A stretch of 64,000 nucleotides of DNA. Origin: an uncultured Bacilli bacterium (GTDB lineage: Bacteria > Bacillota_I > Bacilli_A > RFN20 > CAG-826). Of the stretch, positions 52,401 through 60,237 are shown in pieces. The stretch is from contig CALVUF010000007.1 in assembly GCA_944363525.1 (NCBI GenBank), positions 1 to 64,000 of the forward strand. The letters run 5' to 3'. How positions within the stretch are numbered: the first letter of the stretch is position 1; each line of letters opens with the position of its first letter. Under the pieces are notes generated by a model that did no database searches, was not told the DNA's origin, and was given only the letters and a program-made list of their open reading frames with translations. The translations under genes were made by a program, and so were the position numbers.

Positions 52401-55260
52401 AGAAGAAGTGGGCAAGACCTTTGACTATGGGGTCTTGGACCTCGATGCCAGCGATTTGAAAAAGCATTTGGAGAATTCCTGGAATTACGGGTTCTTTGCC
52501 AAGCGTAAAGCCATCAAGCAAACCAAAAAGGCTTTAAAGCCCTTTGCTAAATTCAAGTTAAAGACCGGGGATTTGCAATCGATTCTCGATAAATTCATCC
52601 TTTTACGTCAAATGAAGGAGGATTTGGATAATCGGGCGGGGTATTGCACGATTATCTTCCCTGACGAGGATATGAAGACTTTGGCCGAGGCCCAGTTGGA
52701 TCAGGCCAAGATCAATAACAGTTTGGCCCTCTGCGATGCCATCCGTCATCTCGACGTCAGCGAGGATTCTGACTACAAAAAAGCCAACAAGGTCTTTGCC
52801 TCGATCATCAAATCGCCCGACAAACTATACGAAGAACGGATCGCCAATTTCCTTAACGCCGAAGCGGATCTCGTTAAAGCTAACAAAGAGTTGGAAGACC
52901 TCCATTTCGATATCGACGCCGCGGATGATTCCGATGTCTACTACGCCTATGCCTTAACCCAGATTAAGAACTCTTATCAAGGGTTAGAGAGACTGGGTGA
53001 GTGGTGCAAGCTTTTATCCTGCTTAGACAAAGCTGAGGCCGTCTTGCCCAAGTCTTTAATCGATAACTACAAAGGCGGCAAGGTAAGCCTATCTAAGCTT
53101 CGTTCCTCCTTCGATTGCGCCCTCTTCTACCGGATCGTCTCCTTATCGCTTAGCGAACTAGGACTTACTAACCTCTCTTCAGCTGAGACCGAACAACAGA
53201 TTGAGAAGTACAAGAAGACTTTAGCCGACTTCCAACGGTTAACGGTTGAGGAGACGGCAAGAAGGATTACCGCCTCCTTCCCTCGGACTGATGTTGAATA
53301 CGCCGAATCTTCTTTGGCTTATCAATTACGGAAGCTCATCAAGACCGCCGGGCGGGGCAAGACCCTTCGTTCGATCATCGATCAATATAGCGATGATATC
53401 TTTAGGCTCTGTCCCATCTTCTTGATGTCGCCTTTATCGGTCGCCCAATACCTTGATCCCAATAAGCATCATTTCGATATCGTCATCTTCGACGAAGCCT
53501 CCCAGATCCCAACCAGCGAAGCCATCGGGGCGATTGCTAGAGGCAACTCCTGCATCATCGCCGGCGATCAACAGCAAATGCCGCCGACTGATTTCTTTAC
53601 CTCATCCTTGTCCTTCGCCGATCAGCCCAATGACGATGTCGTCGTCTACAGTGACCTCGAATCCCTCCTTGATGACGCGATAGCTTTGAACTTACCTCGT
53701 TATCGTCTCTCTTGGCATTATCGGAGCCATCATGAGTCCCTCATTGCTTTCAGTAATAACCGTTTCTATGACAATACCCTTTGCACCTTCCCATCCCCTT
53801 CTAACCAGGAAAGTCAGGTTCATTTGGTTCGGGTCAATGGCCATTATGAGAAAGGCCGGGGCGTGAACCGGGAAGAAGCCAAAGCCATCGTCAATGAGGT
53901 TATCAGACGTTGTAAGGACCCCGAACTCAGCAAGTTCTCGATCGGCATCGTCACCTTCAATAAGAAGCAGCAGGATCTCATCACCGATATGCTTGATTCC
54001 AAGTTCTTCTCCTCAACAAGCTTGAATCGGACGCCCGGCGGGGAAGAGATCTTCGTCAAGAACCTCGAGAACGTCCAAGGGGATGAACGGGATGTCATCC
54101 TCTTCTCCGTCTGCTTCGGTCCGGATAAGAAGACCAAGAAGATGAACCTGAACTTTGGACCGCTTAGCCGGGAAAAGGGCGAAAGACGGTTAAACGTTGC
54201 CGTATCAAGGGCTAAGGAGGAGATGGTCGTCTTCTGTTCGTGCCGGCCTGAGGACATCCGGGCCTACTCGGCGAAAAACAGCGGCGCCGAGTTCCTCCGT
54301 TCCTTCCTAATCTACGCCGAATCGGGGGTCCGTTCCTTGGCCAATCAATCGAGTTGGGACATCAAGCCCGAGGATTTATCAATCGCTTCCTTCCTGGCCT
54401 CTGATTTGCTTCGGGACGGTTATCAAGTCGATATCAATGTCGGGGCCAGTGAATTCAAGGTCGACATTGCCATCAAGGATCCCCTTGATCCTGACCATTA
54501 TGCCTTAGGGGTCTTAGTCGATGGGCCATCCTATGCCTCGCCTTCCTATACCTGCGATGACCGGAACGTGGTGGCCCCGACCGTCCTCAATAACCTTTCC
54601 TGGCGTTTGATGCGGGTTTGGTCGGTCGAGTACCTTGACCATCCGGGTTTAGTGGTTCGGAAAATCGAGAAAGAGTTAAGCGCGCCACGGTCAGCCACCG
54701 AGGTCAAGGAACAGGCGACCAAACCTGTCTCATTGGTTAAGGCGACTCCGGATAATCCCTACCCCCATAAGAAGGAATATCCAGCCGTTAACTATGCTCA
54801 TCTGGTTAATATCATTCGGGATTTGCCAGGGGCGATCGCCGGGGTGTTAGCCAATGAATCGCCTATCTCCATGACTCTTCTTAAGAAAAGGGTTCGCGAT
54901 ATCTATTCCCTTAAACGGGTCGACAATAAGATGCTGTACCGTATTCAGACGATCCTTCGGCAACTATCAGCCTATGGCGAGGAATTCGATAACGAAATCT
55001 ATTGGTGGGCCTCTTCCTTAGATCCCGAATCCTATGACGCTTATCGCGTTGGCGGTGACCGGGAGATCGGAGACGTGTCTAGACAAGAGATACTGCTCGC
55101 CAAAGATGACATTGAATCGTTACAGGGCAAGATCAGCGATGACGATTTATGCCACGAGATATTGGAACTGCTCGGATTCAACGTTTTGTCCGAACGGAGC
55201 AAGACTCATATCGTTCGGGCGATCAATGGTGACTTGACGTCAAATGACGAGGGAATTTGA
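49471..55260 (+). CDS. Giant SF1 helicase with transglutaminase-like and nuclease-like domains (DUF4011/DUF3320 type)
   Basis: 1929 residues. The N-terminal region carries a transglutaminase/papain-like core (C244 in TATCLDFSLLF, H270 in LNDHAYNGIW). The helicase spans about 690-1610: Walker A DGPPGTGKSQT near 707, motif II FDEASQIP near 1340, QGDERDVILFSVCF near 1535, and motif VI VAVSRAKEEMVVF near 1578. About 1636-1740 is a Vsr/MTES-type nuclease-like domain (FKVDIAIKDP, VLVDGPSYAS). The C-terminus (about 1870-1920) resembles DUF3320. Proteins of this plan occur in anti-phage islands; here it sits inside the capsule region as a one-gene unit with its own operator-like palindrome. A defence role is inference. 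Confidence 0.85.
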   Translation: MPIDQLNNPTSSDKIYLDIESSKSICYVNYRAEKLIKIRRSSSKSNIFSFIKRISIKNFTDKDVYNAYLHFNFHSDSISIDDVPLSCLQAHKITTVDSFNLILDPKFLYDLSEVEALTASISLIGEDNETIESKNIDIRLLPIAQSAGEDFVPESIASFITPNDDEVQELANKAASIMEDKYHTSSFVGYQTHDPETVMHELDALYLALQQSGIHYSNPPASFEKTFQRVRMPKDVINDKTATCLDFSLLFASLCEAVGLNPLLIVLNDHAYNGIWLENLHYPNAIFDNLSVLSNDCSDTDRRMVLIDSTNAASGSDINFQASLSKAAALLNVGKFDYCLDVKTARVDYILPLPTPHTVNGKTEVNYDDTIGTEYDVPTVAPSAGSLSLESKGNKTKFDVWEENLLDLEMSNNLINHKIGASSVQLGADDVFDFYSRAKDIDKLSVIPDNDLKAEDLKHFLAFQFSIEDKKRFKGAFASKRVYAFNKKGETEDTLISLARKASTQIEESGCNPLFLTLGMVHWYDSNLSKQTIAAPIILIPASMPKRRSGPYFSLELDFDSAQVNAAAFEYFRRAFDLDFSELDGFFDSDRSSDDLKKLFNTIRDKIASKGNWMVDDTTVTLSLFSFAHFVMWNDMKTHRDLFIQNKVVASMVHGKEEYDTTPKELYENNLDDIIAPDDLAVPLSADSSQLLAIKASDMGLSFVLDGPPGTGKSQTIANIIVNAMYKGKKVLFVAEKEVALDVVKNRLDSLSLGRFCLQIHSAKANKKDVLAQLGESLATGQTRSVEGFNDEAKKLKDERDALNATLKEIHVKGNYFVSPYTALIKYLENESSKGNCEVSSDYAKAIDEKKYNEAISTIEDIVVLGHNVNGYYGNPFIYYGCRDYSLDLREQFQERLPSLIAALESFSTAYSALSKKIGFGMKLSKNNAYRLVYILNLIKADPKLFFPDLIEGGTILNETVNIKSYFDGLLVFLALKEEVGKTFDYGVLDLDASDLKKHLENSWNYGFFAKRKAIKQTKKALKPFAKFKLKTGDLQSILDKFILLRQMKEDLDNRAGYCTIIFPDEDMKTLAEAQLDQAKINNSLALCDAIRHLDVSEDSDYKKANKVFASIIKSPDKLYEERIANFLNAEADLVKANKELEDLHFDIDAADDSDVYYAYALTQIKNSYQGLERLGEWCKLLSCLDKAEAVLPKSLIDNYKGGKVSLSKLRSSFDCALFYRIVSLSLSELGLTNLSSAETEQQIEKYKKTLADFQRLTVEETARRITASFPRTDVEYAESSLAYQLRKLIKTAGRGKTLRSIIDQYSDDIFRLCPIFLMSPLSVAQYLDPNKHHFDIVIFDEASQIPTSEAIGAIARGNSCIIAGDQQQMPPTDFFTSSLSFADQPNDDVVVYSDLESLLDDAIALNLPRYRLSWHYRSHHESLIAFSNNRFYDNTLCTFPSPSNQESQVHLVRVNGHYEKGRGVNREEAKAIVNEVIRRCKDPELSKFSIGIVTFNKKQQDLITDMLDSKFFSSTSLNRTPGGEEIFVKNLENVQGDERDVILFSVCFGPDKKTKKMNLNFGPLSREKGERRLNVAVSRAKEEMVVFCSCRPEDIRAYSAKNSGAEFLRSFLIYAESGVRSLANQSSWDIKPEDLSIASFLASDLLRDGYQVDINVGASEFKVDIAIKDPLDPDHYALGVLVDGPSYASPSYTCDDRNVVAPTVLNNLSWRLMRVWSVEYLDHPGLVVRKIEKELSAPRSATEVKEQATKPVSLVKATPDNPYPHKKEYPAVNYAHLVNIIRDLPGAIAGVLANESPISMTLLKKRVRDIYSLKRVDNKMLYRIQTILRQLSAYGEEFDNEIYWWASSLDPESYDAYRVGGDREIGDVSRQEILLAKDDIESLQGKISDDDLCHEILELLGFNVLSERSKTHIVRAINGDLTSNDEGI

Positions 55261-55285
55261 CCTTTGGTCTTGACCTGTGTACGAT
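55257..55285 (+). promoter_or_regulatory. Promoter of the priming sugar transferase
   Basis: TTGACC (55257-55262) overlaps the helicase stop; a 17-bp spacer leads to TACGAT (55280-55285). Fourteen bases separate the -10 box from ATG 55300, giving a leader of only about eight bases without a Shine-Dalgarno. Confidence 0.55.
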
Positions 55286-55299
55286 ACCCACGTTTGCTT

Positions 55300-55932
55300 A
55301 TGGAAAACCAAGAAACCCCATATCAATTTAGAACGAGCCAAAAGATATATCTTCCCTTCAAAAGGTTCTGCGATATCTTCTGCTCCTTATTAGCCATTAT
55401 CTTGTTGAGCTGGTTGCTTATATTCGCGGCCATCATCACCAAGTGCACCTCCAAAGGGCCGGTCCTCTTCAAGCAGAAGCGGATCGGCAAGGACGAAAGG
55501 CTTTTTACCGTCTATAAGTTCCGCTCGATGCGGATCGACGCCCCCCAAGTCGCGACTAGCGAGCTCGCCGTGGGCGAGCAAAAGGACTTGACCACCAAAT
55601 GGGGCCGGATCATGCGGAAGACGTCAATCGATGAACTTCCCCAGTTGTTCAATATCCTCTTTGGCCAGATGTCTTTTGTTGGGCCCCGCCCGGGCCAGGA
55701 TAAAGACCACGAGATGGAATTATATGTCGCTAGGCATAATTCCAACCCTTCGGCCTATATGGTCCGTCCCGGCTTATCCGGCATGGCCCAGATATACATG
55801 CACCGGGACCATGATCCGATCAAGAAGGCCGAATGGGATTCGAAGTATGTCCGCTCGGTCTCGGCTTGGACCGACATTAAGCTATTCGTTTTGTCCTTCT
55901 TCGTCTTGTTCGGCTATGACGCCGGAAGGTAA
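55300..55932 (+). CDS. Undecaprenyl-phosphate sugar phosphotransferase (priming enzyme, PglC/WcaJ type)
   Basis: 210 residues, the minimal monotopic catalytic domain. KRFCDIFCSLLAIILLSWLL is the re-entrant membrane helix (about 22-45). KGPVLFKQKRIGKDERLF, YKFRSMR, the catalytic Asp-Glu in TSIDELPQ, SFVGPRPG and RPGLSGMAQI are all present. It loads the first sugar phosphate on the lipid carrier for the repeat unit. ATG 55300 is preferred; the frame is open further but has no site. Confidence 0.9.
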   Translation: MENQETPYQFRTSQKIYLPFKRFCDIFCSLLAIILLSWLLIFAAIITKCTSKGPVLFKQKRIGKDERLFTVYKFRSMRIDAPQVATSELAVGEQKDLTTKWGRIMRKTSIDELPQLFNILFGQMSFVGPRPGQDKDHEMELYVARHNSNPSAYMVRPGLSGMAQIYMHRDHDPIKKAEWDSKYVRSVSAWTDIKLFVLSFFVLFGYDAGR

Positions 55933-55996
55933 TTCATTATCTTCTTCTTTTGTTCTATAATCCCCCCGTCACCAAGAAAGGAAACTTAGACACCCT

Positions 55997-56704
55997 ATGA
56001 TCAAATTAGTCTTGCTCCGGCACGGCCAATCGGAATGGAACCTCAAGAACCTTTTCACCGGCTGGACCGATGTCGAACTATCCGAAACCGGCGTCAAGGA
56101 AGCCCATGGGGCCGGCAAAGCCCTCAAGGAAAACGGCTATTCCTTCGACATCGCCTTCTCTTCGGTTCTTAAAAGAGCCAACCACACGATGGATTACGCT
56201 TTGGAAGAGATGGGGGAAACCAATATCCCGAAGTTCTATTCCTGGCGGTTGAACGAACGCCATTACGGGGCCCTCCAAGGGCTCAACAAAGCCGAATCGG
56301 CCAAGAAGTGGGGCGATGAGCAGGTCCACATCTGGCGTCGATCGGCCGATGTCCCGCCTCTAGCCTTAACCAAAGACGACGAAAGATGGCCGGGCAACCA
56401 GGAGAAGTACAAAGAACTGATCGCCAAAGGCGAGATGACGATCGATGATTGCCCCCTCACCGAGTGCCTCATCGACACCGCCAAACGGGTCAAGCCCTAT
56501 TGGGATGAGAAGATCGCCCCCGAGATCAAAGCCGGCAAGAAAGTCTTGGTCGCCGCCCACGGGAACTCCCTCCGGGCCATTGTCATGATGCTCGAGAACC
56601 TGACCCCGGAACAGATCATCTCGGTCGAGATCCCGACGGGCAAACCCCTCGTCTACGAATTGGACGAAAAGACCCTCAAGGTCCTCAACAAGTACTACCT
56701 CTAA
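55997..56704 (+). CDS. gpmA: 2,3-bisphosphoglycerate-dependent phosphoglycerate mutase
   Basis: 235 residues; glycolytic interconversion of 3- and 2-phosphoglycerate in the cytoplasm. [10 protein letters not shown] contains the phosphorylated H9. [15 protein letters not shown], the Trp-rich [12 protein letters not shown] loop and the second histidine in VAAHGNSLR are all intact. Length matches the family. TATAAT lies upstream near 55956, and AAAGGAAA is the nearest ribosome-binding candidate but is far from the ATG. It is a housekeeping gene within the polysaccharide region. Confidence 0.95.
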   Translation: MIKLVLLRHGQSEWNLKNLFTGWTDVELSETGVKEAHGAGKALKENGYSFDIAFSSVLKRANHTMDYALEEMGETNIPKFYSWRLNERHYGALQGLNKAESAKKWGDEQVHIWRRSADVPPLALTKDDERWPGNQEKYKELIAKGEMTIDDCPLTECLIDTAKRVKPYWDEKIAPEIKAGKKVLVAAHGNSLRAIVMMLENLTPEQIISVEIPTGKPLVYELDEKTLKVLNKYYL

Positions 56705-56724
56705 TTAGGGATAAGCAAACATTT

Positions 56725-56750
56725 GGATGGGCACTGTCCCATCCTTTTGT
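56725..56750 (+). terminator. Rho-independent terminator of gpmA
   Basis: GGATGGG (56725-56731) and CCCATCC (56738-56744) form a perfect 7-bp stem with a 6-base loop, followed by TTTTGTTTT. The last T-run feeds straight into the -10 box of the next gene. Confidence 0.85.
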
Positions 56751-56764
56751 TTTATCATTTAGCT

Positions 56765-57679
56765 ATGGGAAGACGACGCCTAAGCGAGATCTTAATCAAT
56801 CCTGGCTGGATTGGCTCGCTTTTATCTTTTCTTTGCGTTGCTTCTTTTACCTTAGGCATCTACTTCAACTACGCCTATTACGGGAATATCCCTCTATATG
56901 TCGTTTTGGCCTTACTGGACCTTCTATCCTTTGGTTACCTGGTCTACCTCATCGTCATCTTCTGCATCCATATTTACAAGACCCGGGTCTATCCTTGGCT
57001 ATATGACCATAAGCTGACGAAGCCTTTAGTTACTAACTACGCCTTGCAATCGGCGGTGTCGGCCGTTATCTCGGTCGCCATCAACGTCGGGTTCGCCGTC
57101 TTCAATATGGTTATCGCCCTTTTGAACGGTTCAATCTGGTATGGGGCTTTTGCCGCCTATTACTTTGTGCTTATTGGCTTACGGACCGCGACCGTCAGCA
57201 CTTACTATCGGGCGGCTAGAAAGCATTGGTTCGATAAGAAAGCCCTCGAACTGGCAAAGAAGAAGATATCCTTAGTTACCGGCTGCTTCCTATTCTTAAT
57301 GGAAGCCTCGATGGCTTTCTTAATCGGCCATATGGTGAGCGATACCCCGCCGGTGGTTCAGTCAGTCGCCTTCGCCGTGGTCAACGCCATCTATGCTTTG
57401 TATAAATTAATCGTCGCCATCGTCAACACGGTTTTATCTCGCTTAAGCGGCGATTCAATTGGCAAGACGTTAAAAGACATATCGCTAGCTGATACCTGTA
57501 TGTCCTTAATGAGCTTGACCGTGGTCCTGATCTCGACCTTTGGGGCCGAGCCTTATATCGCTATCAAAGCGATCGTCGGCTTCGGGGCTTGCTTGGTGGT
57601 CGGCTTCCTCTGCGTCTTAACGATCGTTCGGGAAGCGGTGGGGATATACCGGTTCCACGCTCAATCCAAGAACGGATGA
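56765..57679 (+). CDS. Multi-pass membrane protein of unknown function
   Basis: 304 residues with about eight hydrophobic helices and short basic loops; no signature was recognised. TATCAT (56753-56758) ends six bases before ATG 56765, a leaderless layout; an upstream in-frame start would lie within the gpmA terminator. The 3' end overlaps the opposite CDF transporter gene by 19 bp. Confidence 0.7.
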   Translation: MGRRRLSEILINPGWIGSLLSFLCVASFTLGIYFNYAYYGNIPLYVVLALLDLLSFGYLVYLIVIFCIHIYKTRVYPWLYDHKLTKPLVTNYALQSAVSAVISVAINVGFAVFNMVIALLNGSIWYGAFAAYYFVLIGLRTATVSTYYRAARKHWFDKKALELAKKKISLVTGCFLFLMEASMAFLIGHMVSDTPPVVQSVAFAVVNAIYALYKLIVAIVNTVLSRLSGDSIGKTLKDISLADTCMSLMSLTVVLISTFGAEPYIAIKAIVGFGACLVVGFLCVLTIVREAVGIYRFHAQSKNG

Positions 57680-58857
57680 TCGAGGTGGAGGACAAAGTTA
57701 TGCTTGACCGGTTCGTTTGCGAACCCGTCAACTAGCGCTTTCTTAATGGTCTCGATGTCGGCTTTCTTATCTTCATAAGGAACCACCACGTCGAAGATGA
57801 CGTTGGTGTGGGTCTCGCCTTTGACTAACCGGAAATCATGGATCGATAAGGATGGGTCAAAGGAATGGAGGAGGGCGATGCACTTTTTCTTCGTCTCGTT
57901 GGTCTCCTTATCGTCTAAGACCACCGGATCCATATGGATGGTGATCTCGACCCCGAATCTTTCTTTTATCTCTTCTTCGATATTATCGATATGGTCATGG
58001 ATATCGACGATATCCTCGTGGCTATCGACCTCAGCATGAAGGGAGATGAACATCTTATTCGGCCCATAGGAATGGCAGATGACATCATGGACCCCTTTGA
58101 TCTCCGGATGGGCCATGACCGCGTCGATGATCTTTTTGGCATAGCCCTTATCGGTCGCCTCGCCGATTAAAGGAGACGAGGTCTCCTTGACCATCTTGAT
58201 GCCCGAGACGGCGATGACGACCGAAAGGGCAATGCCTAAATAGCCGTCTAAGAAGCCAAGCGGATAGAATAAGGAGATTAAGGCTAAGATGGCGATGACC
58301 CCGGTCGAGATCGAATCGGTGAAGGAATCGGTCGCGGTGGCTTTTAGACTGGGGGAATCGATGGCTTTGCCTAAGCCTAAGTTCACATAGCCTTGGAATA
58401 TCTTTAAGAACACCGAGACGAACATGACGATGACGGCAAAGAGGTCATAGACGGCTTCTTCTTGGTTAATGATCTTCTCAACCGAGGTCATCAATAATTC
58501 TAAGCCAGCGGCGATGACGAAGACGGCGACCACTAAGCCGGCGATGTATTCGATTCTTTGATGGCCAAAGGGATGGTCGGCGTCAGCCGGTTTCTGGCTG
58601 AGTTTGAACCCGACTAAGGTGATGATTGAGGAGGCGGCGTCGGAGATGTTATTGACCGCATCGCCGATTAAAGCCATTGAGAAGATCCAGTGGTTATTGG
58701 CGGCCGAAACGAAGGCAGCCGTCAGCTTCAAGATGATGAGCAGGCAATTGGTGATGATCCCGAAGATGCCGCCTAAGCGTCCATGGGCGTACCTAACGTC
58801 CTCGTTATCGACTTGATCGTAATGCTTGATGAACAGTTTTCTTAATAGGGTGACCAT
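57661..58857 (-). CDS. Cation diffusion facilitator family transporter
   Basis: 398 residues. Membrane domain about 15-210 with metal-site helices (SMALIGDAVNNISDAASS, whose DxxxD pattern is classic, and a later ATDSFTDS). A conserved HPFGHQRIEYIAGL follows the second helix. The cytoplasmic C-terminal domain has the HDVICHSYGPNKMFISLHAEVD signature of the metal-sensing ferredoxin-like fold. It exports zinc, manganese or iron in exchange for protons; which one is not clear. ATG 58857 is preferred over the longer frame. Confidence 0.9.
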   Translation of the reverse strand: MVTLLRKLFIKHYDQVDNEDVRYAHGRLGGIFGIITNCLLIILKLTAAFVSAANNHWIFSMALIGDAVNNISDAASSIITLVGFKLSQKPADADHPFGHQRIEYIAGLVVAVFVIAAGLELLMTSVEKIINQEEAVYDLFAVIVMFVSVFLKIFQGYVNLGLGKAIDSPSLKATATDSFTDSISTGVIAILALISLFYPLGFLDGYLGIALSVVIAVSGIKMVKETSSPLIGEATDKGYAKKIIDAVMAHPEIKGVHDVICHSYGPNKMFISLHAEVDSHEDIVDIHDHIDNIEEEIKERFGVEITIHMDPVVLDDKETNETKKKCIALLHSFDPSLSIHDFRLVKGETHTNVIFDVVVPYEDKKADIETIKKALVDGFANEPVKHNFVLHLDHPFLD

Positions 58858-58931
58858 AACGGGTAAAAGGTATAGCACCTTCGATTGGCGATTTCCACTA
58901 GACCGCTGAAGATGGGATAATAAGATTCAAC

Positions 58932-60137
58932 ATGGGAAGCAACGTTAAGCATATCGTCGTGGTCGGGGCTGGGTATGTCGGTTTATCCAATGCCTTGGTC
59001 TTAGCTCGCCATAATGATGTCACTTTGGTCGATATCAACCCCCAGCGGATATCGCTATTGCAGCAAGGCCATTCCCCGATTGAGGAAGAGGATATCGAGG
59101 AGTATCTACCTTCCTCTAATTTATCTTTCGCCTTGGTTGATCCAGACGTTTATAAGGGTGCGGATATCGTCTTAATCGCCGTTCCGACCAATTACGATCC
59201 CGCCCTCCACCATTTTGATACCAACAATGTCGATGGGGTGGTGGAGGCGGTTCTCTCGGTCAATCCTTTGGCCCGGATTGTCATTAAGTCGACCGTTCCG
59301 GTCGGATATACCTTCGCCAAGGCTAAGCAATATCCTTCGTCTGAGATCTATTTCTCCCCTGAGTTCTTGCGAGAGGGCAAGGCCTTATACGATAACCTCC
59401 ATCCCTCTCGGATCATCGTTGGGGTCACCAGCCGAGACAATGAACGGTTAGCCTTCGCCGATGAGTTTATCAATTTGCTGAAGGCGGGCTCGGATGAAGA
59501 AGAGGTCGCTTCCTTCGTCATGGGCTCCTCGGAGGCCGAGGCGGTTAAGCTATTCGCCAATACCTATCTGGCCTTGCGGATCGCTTACTTCAATGAGCTC
59601 GATTCCTATGCCGAGACCCAAGGGCTTAATACGAAAGAGATTATTGAGGGGGTCAGTTACGATCCGCGGATTGGGGATTATTACAACAACCCCTCTTTTG
59701 GCTACGGGGGTTATTGCTTACCCAAGGATACTAAGCAGCTTAAAGCCAACTTCGCTTCCGTCCCCAATAACCTCATCGGGGCCATCATTGAGTCGAACAA
59801 TACCCGGAAGGACTTCATCGCCGAGCAGATAGCCAAGAAGGTTCAGGGAATTGATGATCCTCTTGTCGGCGTGTATCGCTTAACGATGAAAAGCCATTCC
59901 GATAACTTCCGGGAATCCTCGGTCATCGGGATCATCAATCGGCTGGAGGATAAGCATATTCGCTTGGTTATCTATGAGCCGTTATTAAAAGACGGGGAAT
60001 TTGAAGGGATAAAGGTCATCAATAACCTAAATGAATTCAAATCCCAATGCGATTTGGTCATCAGCAACCGAATGGATCAGGAATTGCAGGATATTTCCTC
60101 TAAGGTCTATACTCGGGATTTGTATCAAAGGGATTGA
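58932..60137 (+). CDS. ugd: UDP-glucose/nucleotide-sugar 6-dehydrogenase
   Basis: 401 residues. NAD-binding VVGAGYVGLSNALVL is at about 10-24. KSTVPVGYT and SPEFLREGKALYDNLHPSRI contain the substrate-binding Glu and Lys, and the catalytic cysteine is C262 in GYGGYCLPKDTKQL. It turns UDP-glucose (or a related UDP-sugar) into the uronic acid with two NAD per turnover. Supplies the capsule. A GATAAT box lies ten bases before ATG 58932; no Shine-Dalgarno is seen. Confidence 0.93.
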   Translation: MGSNVKHIVVVGAGYVGLSNALVLARHNDVTLVDINPQRISLLQQGHSPIEEEDIEEYLPSSNLSFALVDPDVYKGADIVLIAVPTNYDPALHHFDTNNVDGVVEAVLSVNPLARIVIKSTVPVGYTFAKAKQYPSSEIYFSPEFLREGKALYDNLHPSRIIVGVTSRDNERLAFADEFINLLKAGSDEEEVASFVMGSSEAEAVKLFANTYLALRIAYFNELDSYAETQGLNTKEIIEGVSYDPRIGDYYNNPSFGYGGYCLPKDTKQLKANFASVPNNLIGAIIESNNTRKDFIAEQIAKKVQGIDDPLVGVYRLTMKSHSDNFRESSVIGIINRLEDKHIRLVIYEPLLKDGEFEGIKVINNLNEFKSQCDLVISNRMDQELQDISSKVYTRDLYQRD

Positions 60138-60180
60138 TTTCCCTTCCTTATTTGCAGGCTTTTTCCGTTGTTAGGTTGCG

Positions 60181-60237
60181 TTTGCCACATTCTGCTACGT
60201 TTGCTACAACCTGCTACAAATGCTACAAGTTGCTACA
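60181..60237. repeat. Three 19-bp direct repeats rich in TGCTAC
   Basis: TTTGCCACATTCTGCTACG (60181-60199), TTTGCTACAACCTGCTACA (60200-60218) and AATGCTACAAGTTGCTACA (60219-60237) are adjacent. Each contains two TGCTAC-like cores, so the core recurs every 9-10 bp. They lie just past ugd and overlap the stop region of the minus-strand ATPase gene. Confidence 0.75.

Noticed and set aside
49471-55260. Complete restriction-modification system around the helicase
   Set aside because: No methyltransferase motif (DPPY, NPPY or PCQ) is present in the helicase or in neighbouring genes.
55269-55299. Earlier start for the priming sugar transferase
   Set aside because: The extra residues do not fit the family and overlap the promoter region; ATG 55300 gives the standard minimal PglC-type length.
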